The notes under the pieces: generated by a model | The model's database searches: none | What the model saw: only the letters and a program-made list of their open reading frames with translations | What the model was told of the DNA's origin: nothing | In this document: one piece after another, positions 49,651 through 60,578 of the stretch | How positions within the stretch are numbered: position 1 is the stretch's first letter | Layout: every line of letters starts with the position of its first letter | From: Octodonta nipae | Taxonomy: Eukaryota > Arthropoda > Insecta > Coleoptera > Chrysomelidae | NCBI GenBank assembly: GCA_034190945.1 | Contig: CM067224.1 | Location: 25,677,245 to 25,741,244, forward strand | DNA length: 64,000 bases | Direction of reading: 5' to 3' | Made by a program: the position numbers and the translations under genes

Positions 49651-50105
49651 TTGTACTACCGTCCAATCAATAACCAATTTCTCGGTTAATTTGTCCAAGC
49701 AGCACCGATTTTTCTAAAAATTCGGATTTGAGTACTACCCTCTGTTTCAAAGTTGACTCTGTCCCGGGGGTTGCTTTTTTCCCGTGGAGGTGGATGCTAC
49801 CCCTTCTCGGGGGTGAAACATATATCAAAAATAACTCGAAAAGAATTGAGTTTCAGAAAAAACTTTATGGAACAAAAGTTGCTTAAAATTAGTCAATTTA
49901 TTCATTCCTTGACTTTATTCATATAATATTTTTCACCCCCAAGAAGGGTTAGCATGCCTCCCCCGGGAAAAAACAACCCCCTGCACAGGGTCAACTTCAA
50001 AGCAGAGGGTAAGTAGTACTCAAATCCAAATTTTTAGGAAAATCGGTGCTGCTTGGACAAATTACCCGGGAAAATGGTAATTGGCTGGGCTAATTGTCAA
50101 GTTGT
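49651..50105. mobile_element. Fold-back MITE
   Basis: Arms of about 150 bases (about 49671-49830 and 49935-50092) are inverted repeats. Shared blocks include TTTGTCCAAGCAGCACCGAT, GGATTTGAGTACTAC and the G/C-rich TCTCGGGGGTGAAA. The roughly 100-base spacer is AT-rich. There is no coding capacity. The exact ends and target duplication are not resolved. Confidence 0.8.
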
Positions 50106-50527
50106 CTTTTATAGCCTTGGCACCAAGAATTTTCATAATTATTAGATTTTTCACATTGTCATTTTTTATGTAATTTTTATGTTAATTTATTCGTTCATTT
50201 AGAGAGCTAGATGTTTGTCCAATGTAAAATTTCCAAATGCATTTTTTCAGTTTTGAGTTGTGTTAGTTATATTTCTTGTTTTAAATGTTGTTTTGGCATA
50301 AAATCTGTTGCCTACTCTCTTCAGTCTTTTTGACATTCATATTGTATAGTTATTACTGTAATGTGGTTGTTCGGAGCTCCAGCTTAGAGTCTGGTCTTGT
50401 TTGTTGACGTTTGTTTTGTTTTCAATTCTGTTTAACTCAAAACAAAAGTCATCAATAAAAAGTTTTTGTTCTCATTTTCCGGACAATAACTTTTTAACTT
50501 AAGCTCGCCTATAAAGGCATTTCGTAT
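50106..50527. other. No recognised gene
   Basis: AT-rich flank of the solo LTR. Confidence 0.4.
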
Positions 50528-50881
50528 TGTTACGAGAATTATTCCGATAAATTCTGGGAATCCGAAATGTTTGTCTCTCAACAGGCGGACCGCTGCCGTT
50601 ACTGGGAATTCCCTTAAAGCCTCCAGAACATGATGGAGTTTCCCGATGGTTCGTGGACGTACCAGACAATTCCGAGATAAATATATAAAAGGAACAGCTG
50701 GCGATAGGAGGCATTCAGTTTTCGTCGGTCATTTGTACAGTTAAGATAAAATGTAAATAGTAGTTTCTGTGAATATAAATTTGTCTAAAAGTAGTGGAAA
50801 TAAATTAGAGTGAGTTCGACTGTGTTTTTAAATAAATCCAAGAACTGAACTGAACCCGAGTGTGAAAATAAAAACATTACA
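50528..50881 (+). mobile_element. Solo LTR (354 bp)
   Basis: Begins TGTTACG and ends ATTACA, flanked by a perfect 4-base duplication GTAT (50524-50527 and 50882-50885). TATATAAAAGG at about 50682 is a TATA box and AATAAA at 50831-50836 a polyadenylation signal, the expected order for an LTR (U3, R, U5). It is homologous to the antisense LTR in the Arl4 intron, sharing the CAGCTGG-GATAG block and GAACTGAACTGAACCC. No internal region is present. Confidence 0.88.
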
Positions 50882-51595
50882 GTATGTTCATTCCAGACAT
50901 AATCTAAAGTGTTGAATATAATTCCCAGCTAACTCCTATTTAATTCCCTTTTGAACCCCCAAGTTTACAACATTTTTTGTAGTTCACTACTATCGCCAGT
51001 AGAACATGTTTTCCTTAGAACGATCCTGATGTTTTTAATGCATTTGCTTTCAATCTGTCTTCTTCTTGTTGATGATGCGAAATATTACATTCGCGTGCTC
51101 CGTGAAAAAATATTCTTAAAAAATCGTTAGTGGAAAATATTCCATATGCTAACAATATTCTCCTGACGAACTTATTTCCGTATTTTTTCTCAGCATCGAC
51201 CAAACCGAATCGCTGGCAGTGCTGTGTGTGTATCCAGTGAGAGTATTGATCGCCGTTCGGTCTCTACAACAACTGGGTTAGTGTATTTTCGCAAAATGAT
51301 ACGGAGAGGTCTCCGTCAAAGGCAAAGGTGTAGTAAGGCGGCATTCGGGTGCCCACTCTGACAAATGCCTTCGCAATTAACTTGTTCGGAGGACAATAAC
51401 TGTGGAAATACTTTTAGAGTACCTTCGAAAGCAGCTTACCTGAGTTCTAATGGATGTTGAAGGACTAACTTAGGAGGCGATTAACAGTTTTTCTCAAGTT
51501 TCTCGTCAGTTGGATTTCCGCAGTTGATAAATATCTCAAAATTGTATAAAAATAGGTTGTCATAGGTTTCTAAAGCTCAAAAAAATATATGCATG

Positions 51596-51598
<3 letters not shown>
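50882..51598. other. No recognised gene
   Basis: Nothing recognised. Confidence 0.4.

Positions 51599-51665
<67 letters not shown>
51599..51665. repeat. TA dinucleotide microsatellite
   Basis: About 33 uninterrupted TA units. Confidence 0.95.
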
Positions 51666-51670
<5 letters not shown>

Positions 51671-53476
51671 GTAGTATTTTAATCTCAGTGTCACTTAGCA
51701 GCACGTTGGGCTAAGCCATTTTTATTATTGACTGTTATTTTGAATTTATAATTTTATAATATCTTATAATTTTATATCTCAGGGTCCTTTTTGCTTGGGT
51801 TCAATTTGTCAAATGTTAAATAAATAAATTTTATACTTATTTTCTCTATCTTACAAGTATCTATCTCTCTTCTGGATCACTTACACTTCTTAAATTTGAA
51901 ATTCTATTTGCACTTTATTTTTTTTTACTTTTTCTACTTTTAATTTTTAAATTACTGATAAAACAAATTTCTAAAATTTCAATTAAAGTACAATTTATTT
52001 AAATTTTCCACAATACAATATTTATACAAGTTTTCTTTCAAAACAAAATAAATTTCCTGTTCACTTAAATACTCTTAAATTTCTATCAAATTATGTTTCA
52101 AAATTTTTTTATCATTCATATCATTATTCTAAAATTTGTAAAACTTTTATTACCACTGATTGACTACCTTTTTTATGATTTTCTTATTTTATTGATTAAA
52201 CTTTTTCAAAATTTTTAACTTTCTTTAAACAATGTTTCAAAAACTCACTATTGTTGGTTCTCTAACTCCCTTCTTCTGATTGTTGGTCTTTAACAATAAT
52301 TCCAAATTTCAAATTTCATTACTGGTCAAATTCTGCCACTTAATTGAATTTCTCGTGCTGATTTGCAAATTTATTTTCTCCCAATACTTTGATTTTAAAT
52401 TTTCATACCTTTAATTCCCATTATCTTTCTTTTATCGAATATTTATAAAAATAATTTCAAATTAAATTTTAGTTTACTGTTGTCTTACTCACATGGAACA
52501 CTAAATTTGTTTATTTTTATAGAACATTTATTTTGTTTTCATGGAAACTTAATTTATGAGAACGAAAATTATAAACTGCTATGCTCGAAGCTTGACGATG
52601 AAAAAGGATTTGTCACTGTCAGATTTCCTATTTATACTATTTGTTCTGCCACCTGCTATTTCCATTTCCGTTATGTTATTAATTTCCAACGATTATCCCT
52701 TTAAATCATATCCAAAAATCTAAACAAATTTCAACTTAATTTTCAATACCTTTTACCCTCATTAATTTTACCCAAATCATTCAATTATATTTTCAAAAAC
52801 ATTGAGTTGACATTAGTCACCTGTTGGCCACCAGTAATTTAACACGTACTTTATAAAAATTGGATTTTATTAATAATTGAGATTTTATATCTTTTAAACT
52901 ATTTGCTTATTCTATAATATGCTCTACGCTCCATCTATTACTATAAATTTCTTTACTGTTCCATCCAGTTTTGAAGAGTTATAACGGTTTTTATAATTTG
53001 ACATTTCGATCCTCTGTTTACTAAAGAATTTATGTTTTAAAAATTTGATTTTGATCTAAAATATGTATCTGGCGTTTTCATGGCCTAATTTGTGATTCTA
53101 TATGTGTTCTACAAACTCTATTATTATTTTACAGCTGAATTTAACCTTTTGATGTTTGACCTTATTATGAGTTTTTGCATATATTTCTTTATGTAATTTT
53201 ATCATGCAAATTTGTATTAAAATTTATATGATATAATATCTAACTTTTCTATGCCACCTTTTATCAATTTGCTTTTGAAACATTTTTACATTGTTTATAT
53301 TATTAGTTTATCTATATCTTAAAATTATTTACAAATACTTGTCACTTCATTTCACAATTTAGATTCTTGCAATTTCCTTTTTTTTATATGCATGCATTTT
53401 ATTCATATTACCCCATTTATTTAACTATTCAAATTGCTAAGGTTTTTATACTATTTCATATATGTTTGAATCCATT

Positions 53477-53478
<2 letters not shown>
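51666..53478. other. Pyrimidine-rich AT DNA without gene
   Basis: About 1.8 kb, strongly T/C-biased on the plus strand, with no recognisable protein. Confidence 0.4.

Positions 53479-53526
<48 letters not shown>
53479..53526. repeat. AT dinucleotide microsatellite
   Basis: About 23 AT units. Confidence 0.95.
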
Positions 53527-53527
<1 letters not shown>

Positions 53528-53712
53528 GTCGTGTGTTCAAATAATTTTCATCAAGTGCAATGATTCGTATTGTTTTCTAGCACTTGTTAAATGATCAGAT
53601 TTTATGATTCTTTCAGGTAATCTGCATACTTGCGGATTTTTCTTTATACAAGTTAACTACAATTACAGTTATTCTCTTCAAGGTGTCATTCTTTTATGCG
53701 CAAGACAATATA

Positions 53713-54633
53713 CAGGGCTTTCATTTCAAAACTAGCCACCGAAAATAACTTTTAAAATATATTTAAATGAAAAAGATAGAAAAACCCGTTGATTTATATT
53801 TACGGGGGACACCTATATTGTTTCAAGCCCTAAAGCCGGAGTAAAGATCACTTCTTTTGACACATAATTTTTTAAAAAAAGATTATTTTTTGCAAAATAA
53901 TGACCTAGAAACCATAAAAAAATTTTGAAAATAATTGCCAATATCACCAAAATTTGTTTGGATGGTTTGTAGAGTCTCTGATCACGAATCCGAGGTCAGA
54001 TTTGCAAAATTCAAAATGACGAATCCAAGGTAGAGAACGAAAATTAAAAAAATCAGCCGTTTTGCTCCAAACTTCTTGTAAGGGTTTTTTGGGGTTTGCT
54101 GATCACGAATCTGATAAACAAAATTCATGATAAGGTAGCCAATATGGACGATGAAAATAACCCACGAGACAAAGATTTCGTACGCCATCTTTAATTTAGT
54201 AAATTCCGGGCTCATGATCAGGGACCCCAAAAACCCCTATATATCAATTTTGGCGTATATCGGTTGATTTTAAAAAAATTTCATCCGCCATCTTGGGTCC
54301 ACCATTTTGAATTTTGCAAATTTTCTCATCGGATTCGTGATCCTGAAAACCACCCTAAACCAATTTTAGTGTAATTGACTTTTATTTCCAACAAATATTT
54401 TTTTACGGTTTCTAAGTCATTACTCTGTAAAAAAATAATCTGATTAAAAAAAAAAAGATTGGCAAAAAGAGACCTTTAATGATACCCCTTTGTATTTAAA
54501 CTTGCTTAGGGGTTGAAACTGCAGGGTGACCGATACGTGTAAAATGTGTCCCCCGCAAATATAAATTAACTGGGTTTTCTATCTTTTTCGTTTAAAGACA
54601 ATTTGGGTGACTAGTATGGAAACGAAAGCCTTG
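53713..54633. mobile_element. Fold-back DNA element with TA duplication (921 bp)
   Basis: Terminal inverted repeats CAGGGCTTTCATTTC / CAAGGCTTTCGTTTC are bounded on both sides by TA, as in Tc1/mariner-superfamily MITEs. The arms stay complementary for some 250-300 bases (for example TTATATTTACGGGGGACA against TGTCCCCCGCAAATATAA). The centre holds several variants of a short word, GATCACGAATC. There is no transposase frame. Confidence 0.8.
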
Positions 54634-54899
54634 TATATAATATATATTGTTTCTGGTCAGGAACCTTCATCAGTTGCTCTCTCTCTCTGAACATGCTTAT
54701 TACAATAATTACTAATTAATTAAATAATTAAAGTAATTACTTTACAGTTAAATACAATGTTTGTATATATGTGCAGAATTTCTTTCCCAGTAGGGTATTA
54801 TTCTGGCTTCCGATTGTGGGATTCCTTTCTAGGATGTGATGATTTAGTGAAACAAGGTAAGTCTTGACCTCTTCCTTCGCTGACACTGATATCGTTTGG

Positions 54900-55575
54900 G
54901 TAGTATTTAATACTGGCGAATGATTGCTTACTTAATGATCTGATGTGTTCTCTTAGATGCTAATTTTTAGGTTTTCTGAAATATGTTTGTCTCGTATAAA
55001 CCATCGAGAATTTGTAATCATCCTTAAAATTTTACTTTGAAAAACTTCTAGTTTGTTAAGGTTGGTTTTACAAACTTGAGACAATGTGTTAGCAGCATAG
55101 GGGATATTGTTGGTCTATTCACTTGTTTGTAGAGGCTGAGTTTATGACCTATTAACAGCTTACTTTTGCAAGAAAGGAATCGGTATAGTTGTATAAATGT
55201 TGTTTCTCCTTTTTTCCTTAAATAGTCTGTGTTAGCTTTCTAGTTTAGTTTTTTGTCTAACGTGACTCCCAGGTACTTGGCCATGTCGTGCCATTCTAAC
55301 TGCCTGTTAGATATCCGTAGCCGACTTCTTGGCTTCGAATTTTTAGAATTAAATTGGATAGCCTGACATTCACCGGGTTGGTGTTAATTTTCCATTTTTC
55401 CTTCCATCAGCTAAGATCTTAAACAGCTCTTACCATGTGCATTATTCCTGGCACACTGAAGTGGCGTTAATGGCAAATACGAGGGTTTCTGTTAGTGTGG
55501 TCTGGATGGGAATATCAGCTGTGTAAAGGTTGTATAAAGTAGGTGAAAGTACAGCACCTTGGGGGACTCCTACTC
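54900..55575 (-). pseudogene. Jockey-type LINE reverse transcriptase relic
   Basis: The minus strand begins at the RT block GVPQGAVLSPTLYNLYTADI (near 55572) and continues with the post-catalytic segments EWHDMAKYLGVTLDKKLN and TFIQLYRFLSCKSKL, then SKILRMITNSRWFIRDKHIS. This order is that of jockey-clade elements. The FADD/YADD block is deleted or scrambled near 55480, and stops occur throughout. The element is truncated at the 5' side exactly where the hammerhead repeat resumes. Confidence 0.75.
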
Positions 55576-55899
55576 TCATAGATCTCTCGAACAATTATGT
55601 ATGTATTCGTTACATATCGTAAAAAATGTAGACGTGATATGTAATGATCGACATCTATGATTTTCGGGGAAACTAGTACACAGAGATTCTGAATCTGCAG
55701 TCGTTTCATGTCATTGCCGTTATCCCGTAACCCTTAGCTTAGAATGTCATGATAAAAAAAACAGGTTAACTTCACCTAGCAGAGATAATGAAGGTTCCCA
55801 GCCAGAAATATTATGTATTGTATTACTTACAATAGGATAACACCCCTAATTCACCTGAGTTTATGTATATTTTTTAAGCTGTTGCTTTAGGACCACACA

Positions 55900-55934
<35 letters not shown>

Positions 55935-55958
55935 CCACCCACACACACCCACACACAC
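55900..55958. repeat. CT/AC-rich microsatellite, left of R1 element
   Basis: A short CT run passes into AC repeats with CCCA variants (CACACCCA-type). The same variant repeat resumes on the other side of the R1 element. Confidence 0.9.
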
Positions 55959-55959
55959 T

Positions 55960-57330
55960 ATCGCTATCTCGGGAAAGAGATGGAGAAGAGGTGGGAAAAA
56001 GTACTGTCTAATAGCCACCCTGGATATCAAGAACGCCTTTAACTCGGTCCGCTGGGACCGCATTTTGGAGGCTCTTGCCAGGATGGAGGTTCCTCAGTAC
56101 TTGCGCAGAATGGTTTCAGCGTATTTCAAGGACCCCATCTTGTTGTACCAAACTGAAAATGGGCAAGTAGACCATAAGATCACAGGAGGTGTACCTCAGG
56201 GCTCTGTTCTGGGCCCCCCCTTATGGAACGTAGTGTACAACGACCTGCTCCTGCTCGGTCTGCCCGAGGGCGTCAGGCTAGTGGCATTCGCCGATGATGT
56301 GGCATTGATCATAGTGCGCAAGCACATAGAGGAGATACAAACAACCTTCTCATTCTCTATAGCCACAATTCAGCATTGGATGCTCGCAGCGGAGTTGAGT
56401 TTAGCAGAACAAAAGACCGAAACACTTCTTGTTAGCAGTCGGAAGGCAAGGGAAACCATCACCCTCAAAATAGGCGACTCCTACATACAGTCGCAGCCCT
56501 TCATCAGCTATTTGGGGGTGCTCCTGGACGCACGGCTCAACTTCAAAGAGCACATAATCGCGGCCAGCAAGAAAGCAGCTGGGGTACAGGGGGCATTATC
56601 TAGAATAATGCCGAATGTCGGAGGCTCTAGACAGATAAAAAGACAGCTACTGGCAACAGTAACTACTTCTGTTTTGTTGTACGGGGCACCGGTATGGGAG
56701 AAATCGCTCGAGCTACCATCGTACCGCCGGAAAATGAAATCAGTCCAGCGGCTCTCATCGATTCGAGTGGCATCATCCTACCGCACTGTGTCTTACGAGG
56801 CGGTGAGTGTGATTGCCTCAACCCTACCAATCGACATCCTGGCTGCAGAAAGGGGACGGCTTTATCGCAGAAAGTTAGAGAAAGACCAACCGACACGAAA
56901 CAGCGATGAAAGAGCCATGAGTCTAGGGCAATGGCAGGAGAGGTGGGACAGCTCTACTAAAGGCCGGTGGACATATCGATTGATACCTAACATCAGTCGT
57001 TGGGTCAACCGCCAGCATGGGGAGGTTGGGTTCTACATCACTCAACTCCTGACTGGACATGGATGCTTTCGAGGATACCTCCACAGGTTCAGGAGGGCAA
57101 ACTCCCCAAACTGCCCACACTGTACGGACGTGATAGAGGACGCGGAACACGTGTTCTTCTCCTGCCCCCGGTTTCGGGATCAACGTGCTGAAGTGGAGAG
57201 GATTCTGGAGACTAATATCGTTCCAGAACAATTAGTAGAAGCCATGCTGAAGGGCCCCCAAGCCTGGAAGTTGGTATCAGATTACGCGGAGACTATCCTC
57301 AAAGAACTCCGCAATACGTTCGAGGAGTAG
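55960..57330 (+). CDS. R1-clade LINE reverse transcriptase, 5'-truncated
   Basis: An uninterrupted frame of 456 codons that begins directly at the microsatellite junction, with no start codon of its own. It carries AISGKRW, then TLDIKNAFNS (RT motif with the first catalytic aspartate, near 56020), GVPQGSVLGP (about 56188), the catalytic FADD box (56287-56298), YLGVLLDARLNF, the R1-type RIMPNVGG and LLYGAPVW blocks, and a C-terminal LTGHGCFRGYL followed by a CPHC...HVFFSC zinc knuckle near 57110-57165. This order is diagnostic of the R1 clade. The N-terminal endonuclease and any first ORF are missing through 5' truncation. No disabling mutation is seen, and base composition is clearly more GC-rich than the surroundings, so insertion was recent. 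It is unlikely to move on its own because the endonuclease is absent. Confidence 0.9.
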   Translation: MAISGKRWRRGGKKYCLIATLDIKNAFNSVRWDRILEALARMEVPQYLRRMVSAYFKDPILLYQTENGQVDHKITGGVPQGSVLGPPLWNVVYNDLLLLGLPEGVRLVAFADDVALIIVRKHIEEIQTTFSFSIATIQHWMLAAELSLAEQKTETLLVSSRKARETITLKIGDSYIQSQPFISYLGVLLDARLNFKEHIIAASKKAAGVQGALSRIMPNVGGSRQIKRQLLATVTTSVLLYGAPVWEKSLELPSYRRKMKSVQRLSSIRVASSYRTVSYEAVSVIASTLPIDILAAERGRLYRRKLEKDQPTRNSDERAMSLGQWQERWDSSTKGRWTYRLIPNISRWVNRQHGEVGFYITQLLTGHGCFRGYLHRFRRANSPNCPHCTDVIEDAEHVFFSCPRFRDQRAEVERILETNIVPEQLVEAMLKGPQAWKLVSDYAETILKELRNTFEE

Positions 57331-57582
57331 GCTTTAGAGGCTTCCAATGTAAGAGCAGTAAACATCTGCAATGAACCACCCTTGCGAAGTAGTATTGAGT
57401 AAGAGTGCCGCAGGGGACCATGGTTGTAGGAGAAAGAGGTTAGGGTTTTAGCGGGTATACGGTATACTGGTTTCAATGCAACGATTTACTCTTGCTTTGA
57501 AGTCATTTTATCGGGAGTCCCGCACGACGGCCAGCACGTGCTAGCTAAGTACGGAATGTATTTCCCCCCTCTTCGGATAAAA
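57331..57582 (+). mobile_element. 3' untranslated part of the R1-clade LINE
   Basis: Non-coding sequence after the RT stop, still GC-richer than flanking DNA, ending at GGATAAAAAACA just before the AC-rich repeat resumes. Confidence 0.7.
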
Positions 57583-57611
57583 AACAACACACCCACACAC
57601 ACCCACACACA
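57583..57611. repeat. AC-rich microsatellite, right of R1 element
   Basis: Same CACACCCA-type variant repeat as at 55913-55958. About 20 bases match the left side exactly, consistent with a target-site duplication in the microsatellite. Confidence 0.9.
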
Positions 57612-58161
57612 AAAACTCTTCTTCTATTTATACGTCACTATGATACACCAACAAATAATTTTCAAAATTAAGTATCATATTGCTCGTGGATTACAGTTCC
57701 CTTCATAGGAGGTTGGTTAATACCTTTTTGTAATGAAAATTTTGAAATTTTCAAATATAATTTATTTACCTTAATTCTAAATGAAATACTTCAGCCAACT
57801 CTTTCTCCTTGGCCTGTGTTTAGCAATAATATTTTTCTCTTCTTGAATCTACTTTTAATTATTTCTTGAAACAATCACTTTTAAGTAGCGTGCCATTAAA
57901 AACTCTAATTTTTTTGACAAAACACCAAATTTTTGGAAATTAAAACCCAACATTGTTATCTTATCATTTACACTTCTTTACCGACTATACTCATGGACTG
58001 AATTTTTAGGTTCCCAATGTTTAAGAAGATTCTGTTAAAAAGCCGAACAGCTGTCACTGACCTTACTAAAATCCAAGACAGATACATCAACAACCACTAT
58101 ATAGTCTGTTATTGTCATGTCTGATGAAGATATCAATGCGGCTTTGAGCAAACAGTACACG
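57612..58161. other. No recognised gene
   Basis: AT-rich; nothing supported. Confidence 0.4.
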
Positions 58162-58201
58162 GTATTGCGAGATATTTAGGAACATAAATATCTCGCAATA
58201 C
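58162..58201. repeat. Perfect 17-base-pair hairpin
   Basis: GTATTGCGAGATATTTA is followed by the 6-base loop GGAACA and the exact reverse complement. The stem is too short for a normal animal microRNA precursor. It may be a small fold-back relic. Confidence 0.7.
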
Positions 58202-58249
58202 TCAATATCTCCATAAATGAAGGATTTTGGACATTCTAAAGTGGAAACA

Positions 58250-58440
58250 AGGTTTTAACAAGATGGGGTCCCTTGCTATATCTTCAACCTATCCCTTGTG
58301 ATTGTCAATAACGTTTTTCCGGAAAATGCGATCTCTGGTCGATGCGCGTTCTACTGATTTCCGGGAGAATTCTATCTAACAGCCCTTAGTTATTTCTTAT
58401 GGGAATACCTTAAGGGGTCGTTAATAGAATACATTCCCAT
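58250..58440 (+). pseudogene. Mariner-like transposase fragment
   Basis: Plus-strand text VFPENAISGR, then in another frame YLTALSYFLWEYLKGSLIEY, corresponds to the FPxRxISR ... DLTPLDYFLWGYLKS region around the third catalytic residue of Tc1/mariner transposases. It contains a stop and a frameshift; only about 60 codons remain. Confidence 0.5.
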
Positions 58441-60549
58441 ACAGGGGGGAGGGATATCGGTTAGCGTGACGGGATGTGAAATATGGGTTGGAGGGGTCTA
58501 AGTAAATGTGACGTTCTCAGTTGATAAAACATCTTCTTTTCAGTTTGCGTTAGCATTTCTTAGATATTACAGTTAAGACTAAAACTAAGGAAATAAGGGC
58601 ATTTGTGAGAAGTGAGTTATATCAAAAATTAGTTAGCACTAAAACAGAAACTGTTATAAAGAAAACAACAATTAAAGAAACCAATAAATCGTATCGCAGC
58701 AGAGAAGAATAAACTGCAAGATCGTTATTATAGATATTTCAAATATTTCTATTTTAGACGCTTTATGGCTAGTTTCCTTTTAATCTAATTCTAATTTAAC
58801 ATATGTGTAAATAAATTTACATATTCCAATTGTTGATTTACATTCTGTTCCTGCATTAAATAAAATTGATCGATATATATCTAAATAAATCATTCATATA
58901 ACAATATATAACAATGTTTTCAGTCCCGTGGTAGCTTTTAATTTTCTTCTATAATAAAAATTGTTGAAAATTTTAAAATAATATTTAGGTATCTCAATTA
59001 GACTTAAGTATGTCAATAATCCTTGCCAAACGATTAGAAAATTATTAAAAGGTAAACTCAATATATATATACCTTAAAATGATGAGAAATTAATCAGGTT
59101 TCCTTTTAAATCCAATTTTGTTCTCGTATTTCTAATTGAGAACTGTAAGATAAAATTTTATCCTTGGGGTTAACATTAACTGAAGGAAATTGAAACTTAT
59201 TAAACGGAATTAGCAAGCTTATTGCTAGCTTCAGGCGAAAAAATACTTTCAAGAAAAACTTTACTAACCATCCATAATTAGCTCCTGCATAAGGTGCTTC
59301 GCTGCTATTTGCTAGTGTTGGTCTTTTTAATTTAATTTATTATGGAAAATTTATTATTTGAACATACATTTGTGAGGTTTGAGTTCTGGTAATATTTGTT
59401 CCCAAGGCTTCACTCAAGTTAATGTTGATTTTGCCAACCAATTCGATGGAGGTAGATATTAAATAGTTACCAAAAGAAAAAAATAAACAGATAATTATAG
59501 GTTCAGCCTCGTCGCGAACTGAAAATCCCACTTCATCTTAAATTTTATTTCGAATTAATTAACATTTCTGTTTAACTGTCATTGTCCTTGGTGGTTAAAA
59601 TCATGGGCACATAACACAGCATTATTTCAGTTAGATGCGGTTATATATAATATTGTATGTCCTTCCATTTGGCGCTAATACATTAATAGTAGCAAATCAA
59701 TGTTGACAACTAATCAATATTGAATAAGGCAAACACATGTACCTCGATATCTTTTAGTCTGATAAAACAAAACAATTAAGCGTTGTAAATTGTATGAGAA
59801 AATATTAGACAGCCAAGGTTCATAAATATATAAATATCTTTTTTGTCGTGGTATTACTCAGTCGGATACGGCCGTACTGTAGTTTTAGGGATGAAACCTG
59901 GGTTTATTAAAATTTGTATATATAATTTTCTAAATCTATAATAAAGTACTTTGTGTTTGCATACGACAATTTTTTTTTTGTATAATTTCTTTCTTTATCG
60001 CCAAGCTAGTGCTATAGTTTACCCAGCAAACAATGTTAATGAATTATGGCAGATAGGTATCACAGAAGGAAGCGGAATAGTGACAACACACTTGGTCGGA
60101 TGTACTTTGCATACACCCTTGAACGACTTATTCTGCCGTACATGGGCGAATATTTAGTCGGACGAATATTGTTCTAGTGGACGGCCAGCATTAGGATTTC
60201 CGTTGACTAGATATACAGAACCCTAACATTAAATGAGTCGGAAATCAAAACATGCAGTAATATTAAGTATATTTCTAGAATATTTTGTATTAATTTATGC
60301 TTCCATTAATTCGACAATATGCTATTTCTTTTTGGTCATATAAATACTTTGGTTTTTGTAATTTATTTTGCCTGTTATAATCCTATGATTTTAAGAACCC
60401 GGTGAAATTTGGTTATTTATGTGTTTGCACAGAATAAGAAGAACCACACTTTTTTAATAATTAAGGTAAATTGGTAGTTTTCAATCACGATTATAGGACG
60501 TCGTCCTAGAACAACAGGCAGTATAAGAATACCAACCGTGGAAACTCAA
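58441..60549. other. No recognised gene
   Basis: AT-rich, apart from a G-rich patch at 58440-58500. Nothing supported. Confidence 0.4.
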
Positions 60550-60562
60550 CACATTATTTTTT
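60550..60562. repeat. Left target-site duplication of hammerhead array
   Basis: CACATTATTTTTT, repeated exactly at 61505-61517 on the far side of the array. Confidence 0.8.
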
Positions 60563-60578
60563 ACTCTCTTCGAGGTGT

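Larger units (their letters stand above)
53670..55815 (-). mobile_element. Hammerhead-ribozyme repeat split by two insertions
   Basis: Three pieces add up to one monomer: 53670-53712 (terminus to cleavage-site strand), 54634-54677 (stem III, GAAA, CUGAUGA) and 55583-55787 (remainder). A 921 bp fold-back element lies between the first two pieces, inside stem III. A jockey LINE relic and other sequence lie between the second and third. From 55788 a short stretch is an inverted piece of the ribozyme region (ATGAAGGTTCCCAGCCAGAAA), the same kind of 5' inversion seen at 60.5 kb. Confidence 0.7.

Noticed and set aside
56663..57231. Minus-strand and alternate plus-strand open frames in the LINE
   Set aside because: They are shadows of the R1-clade reverse-transcriptase frame; composition and motifs support only the main frame.
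58126..58165. CTGATGAAG near 58126 as another hammerhead core
   Set aside because: No GAAA, no stem II and no cleavage triplet in the right place.
58425..58510. TTAAGGGGTCG and the G-rich run as a piggyBac-type end
   Set aside because: No paired end. The TTAA falls inside a readable mariner-like transposase fragment.
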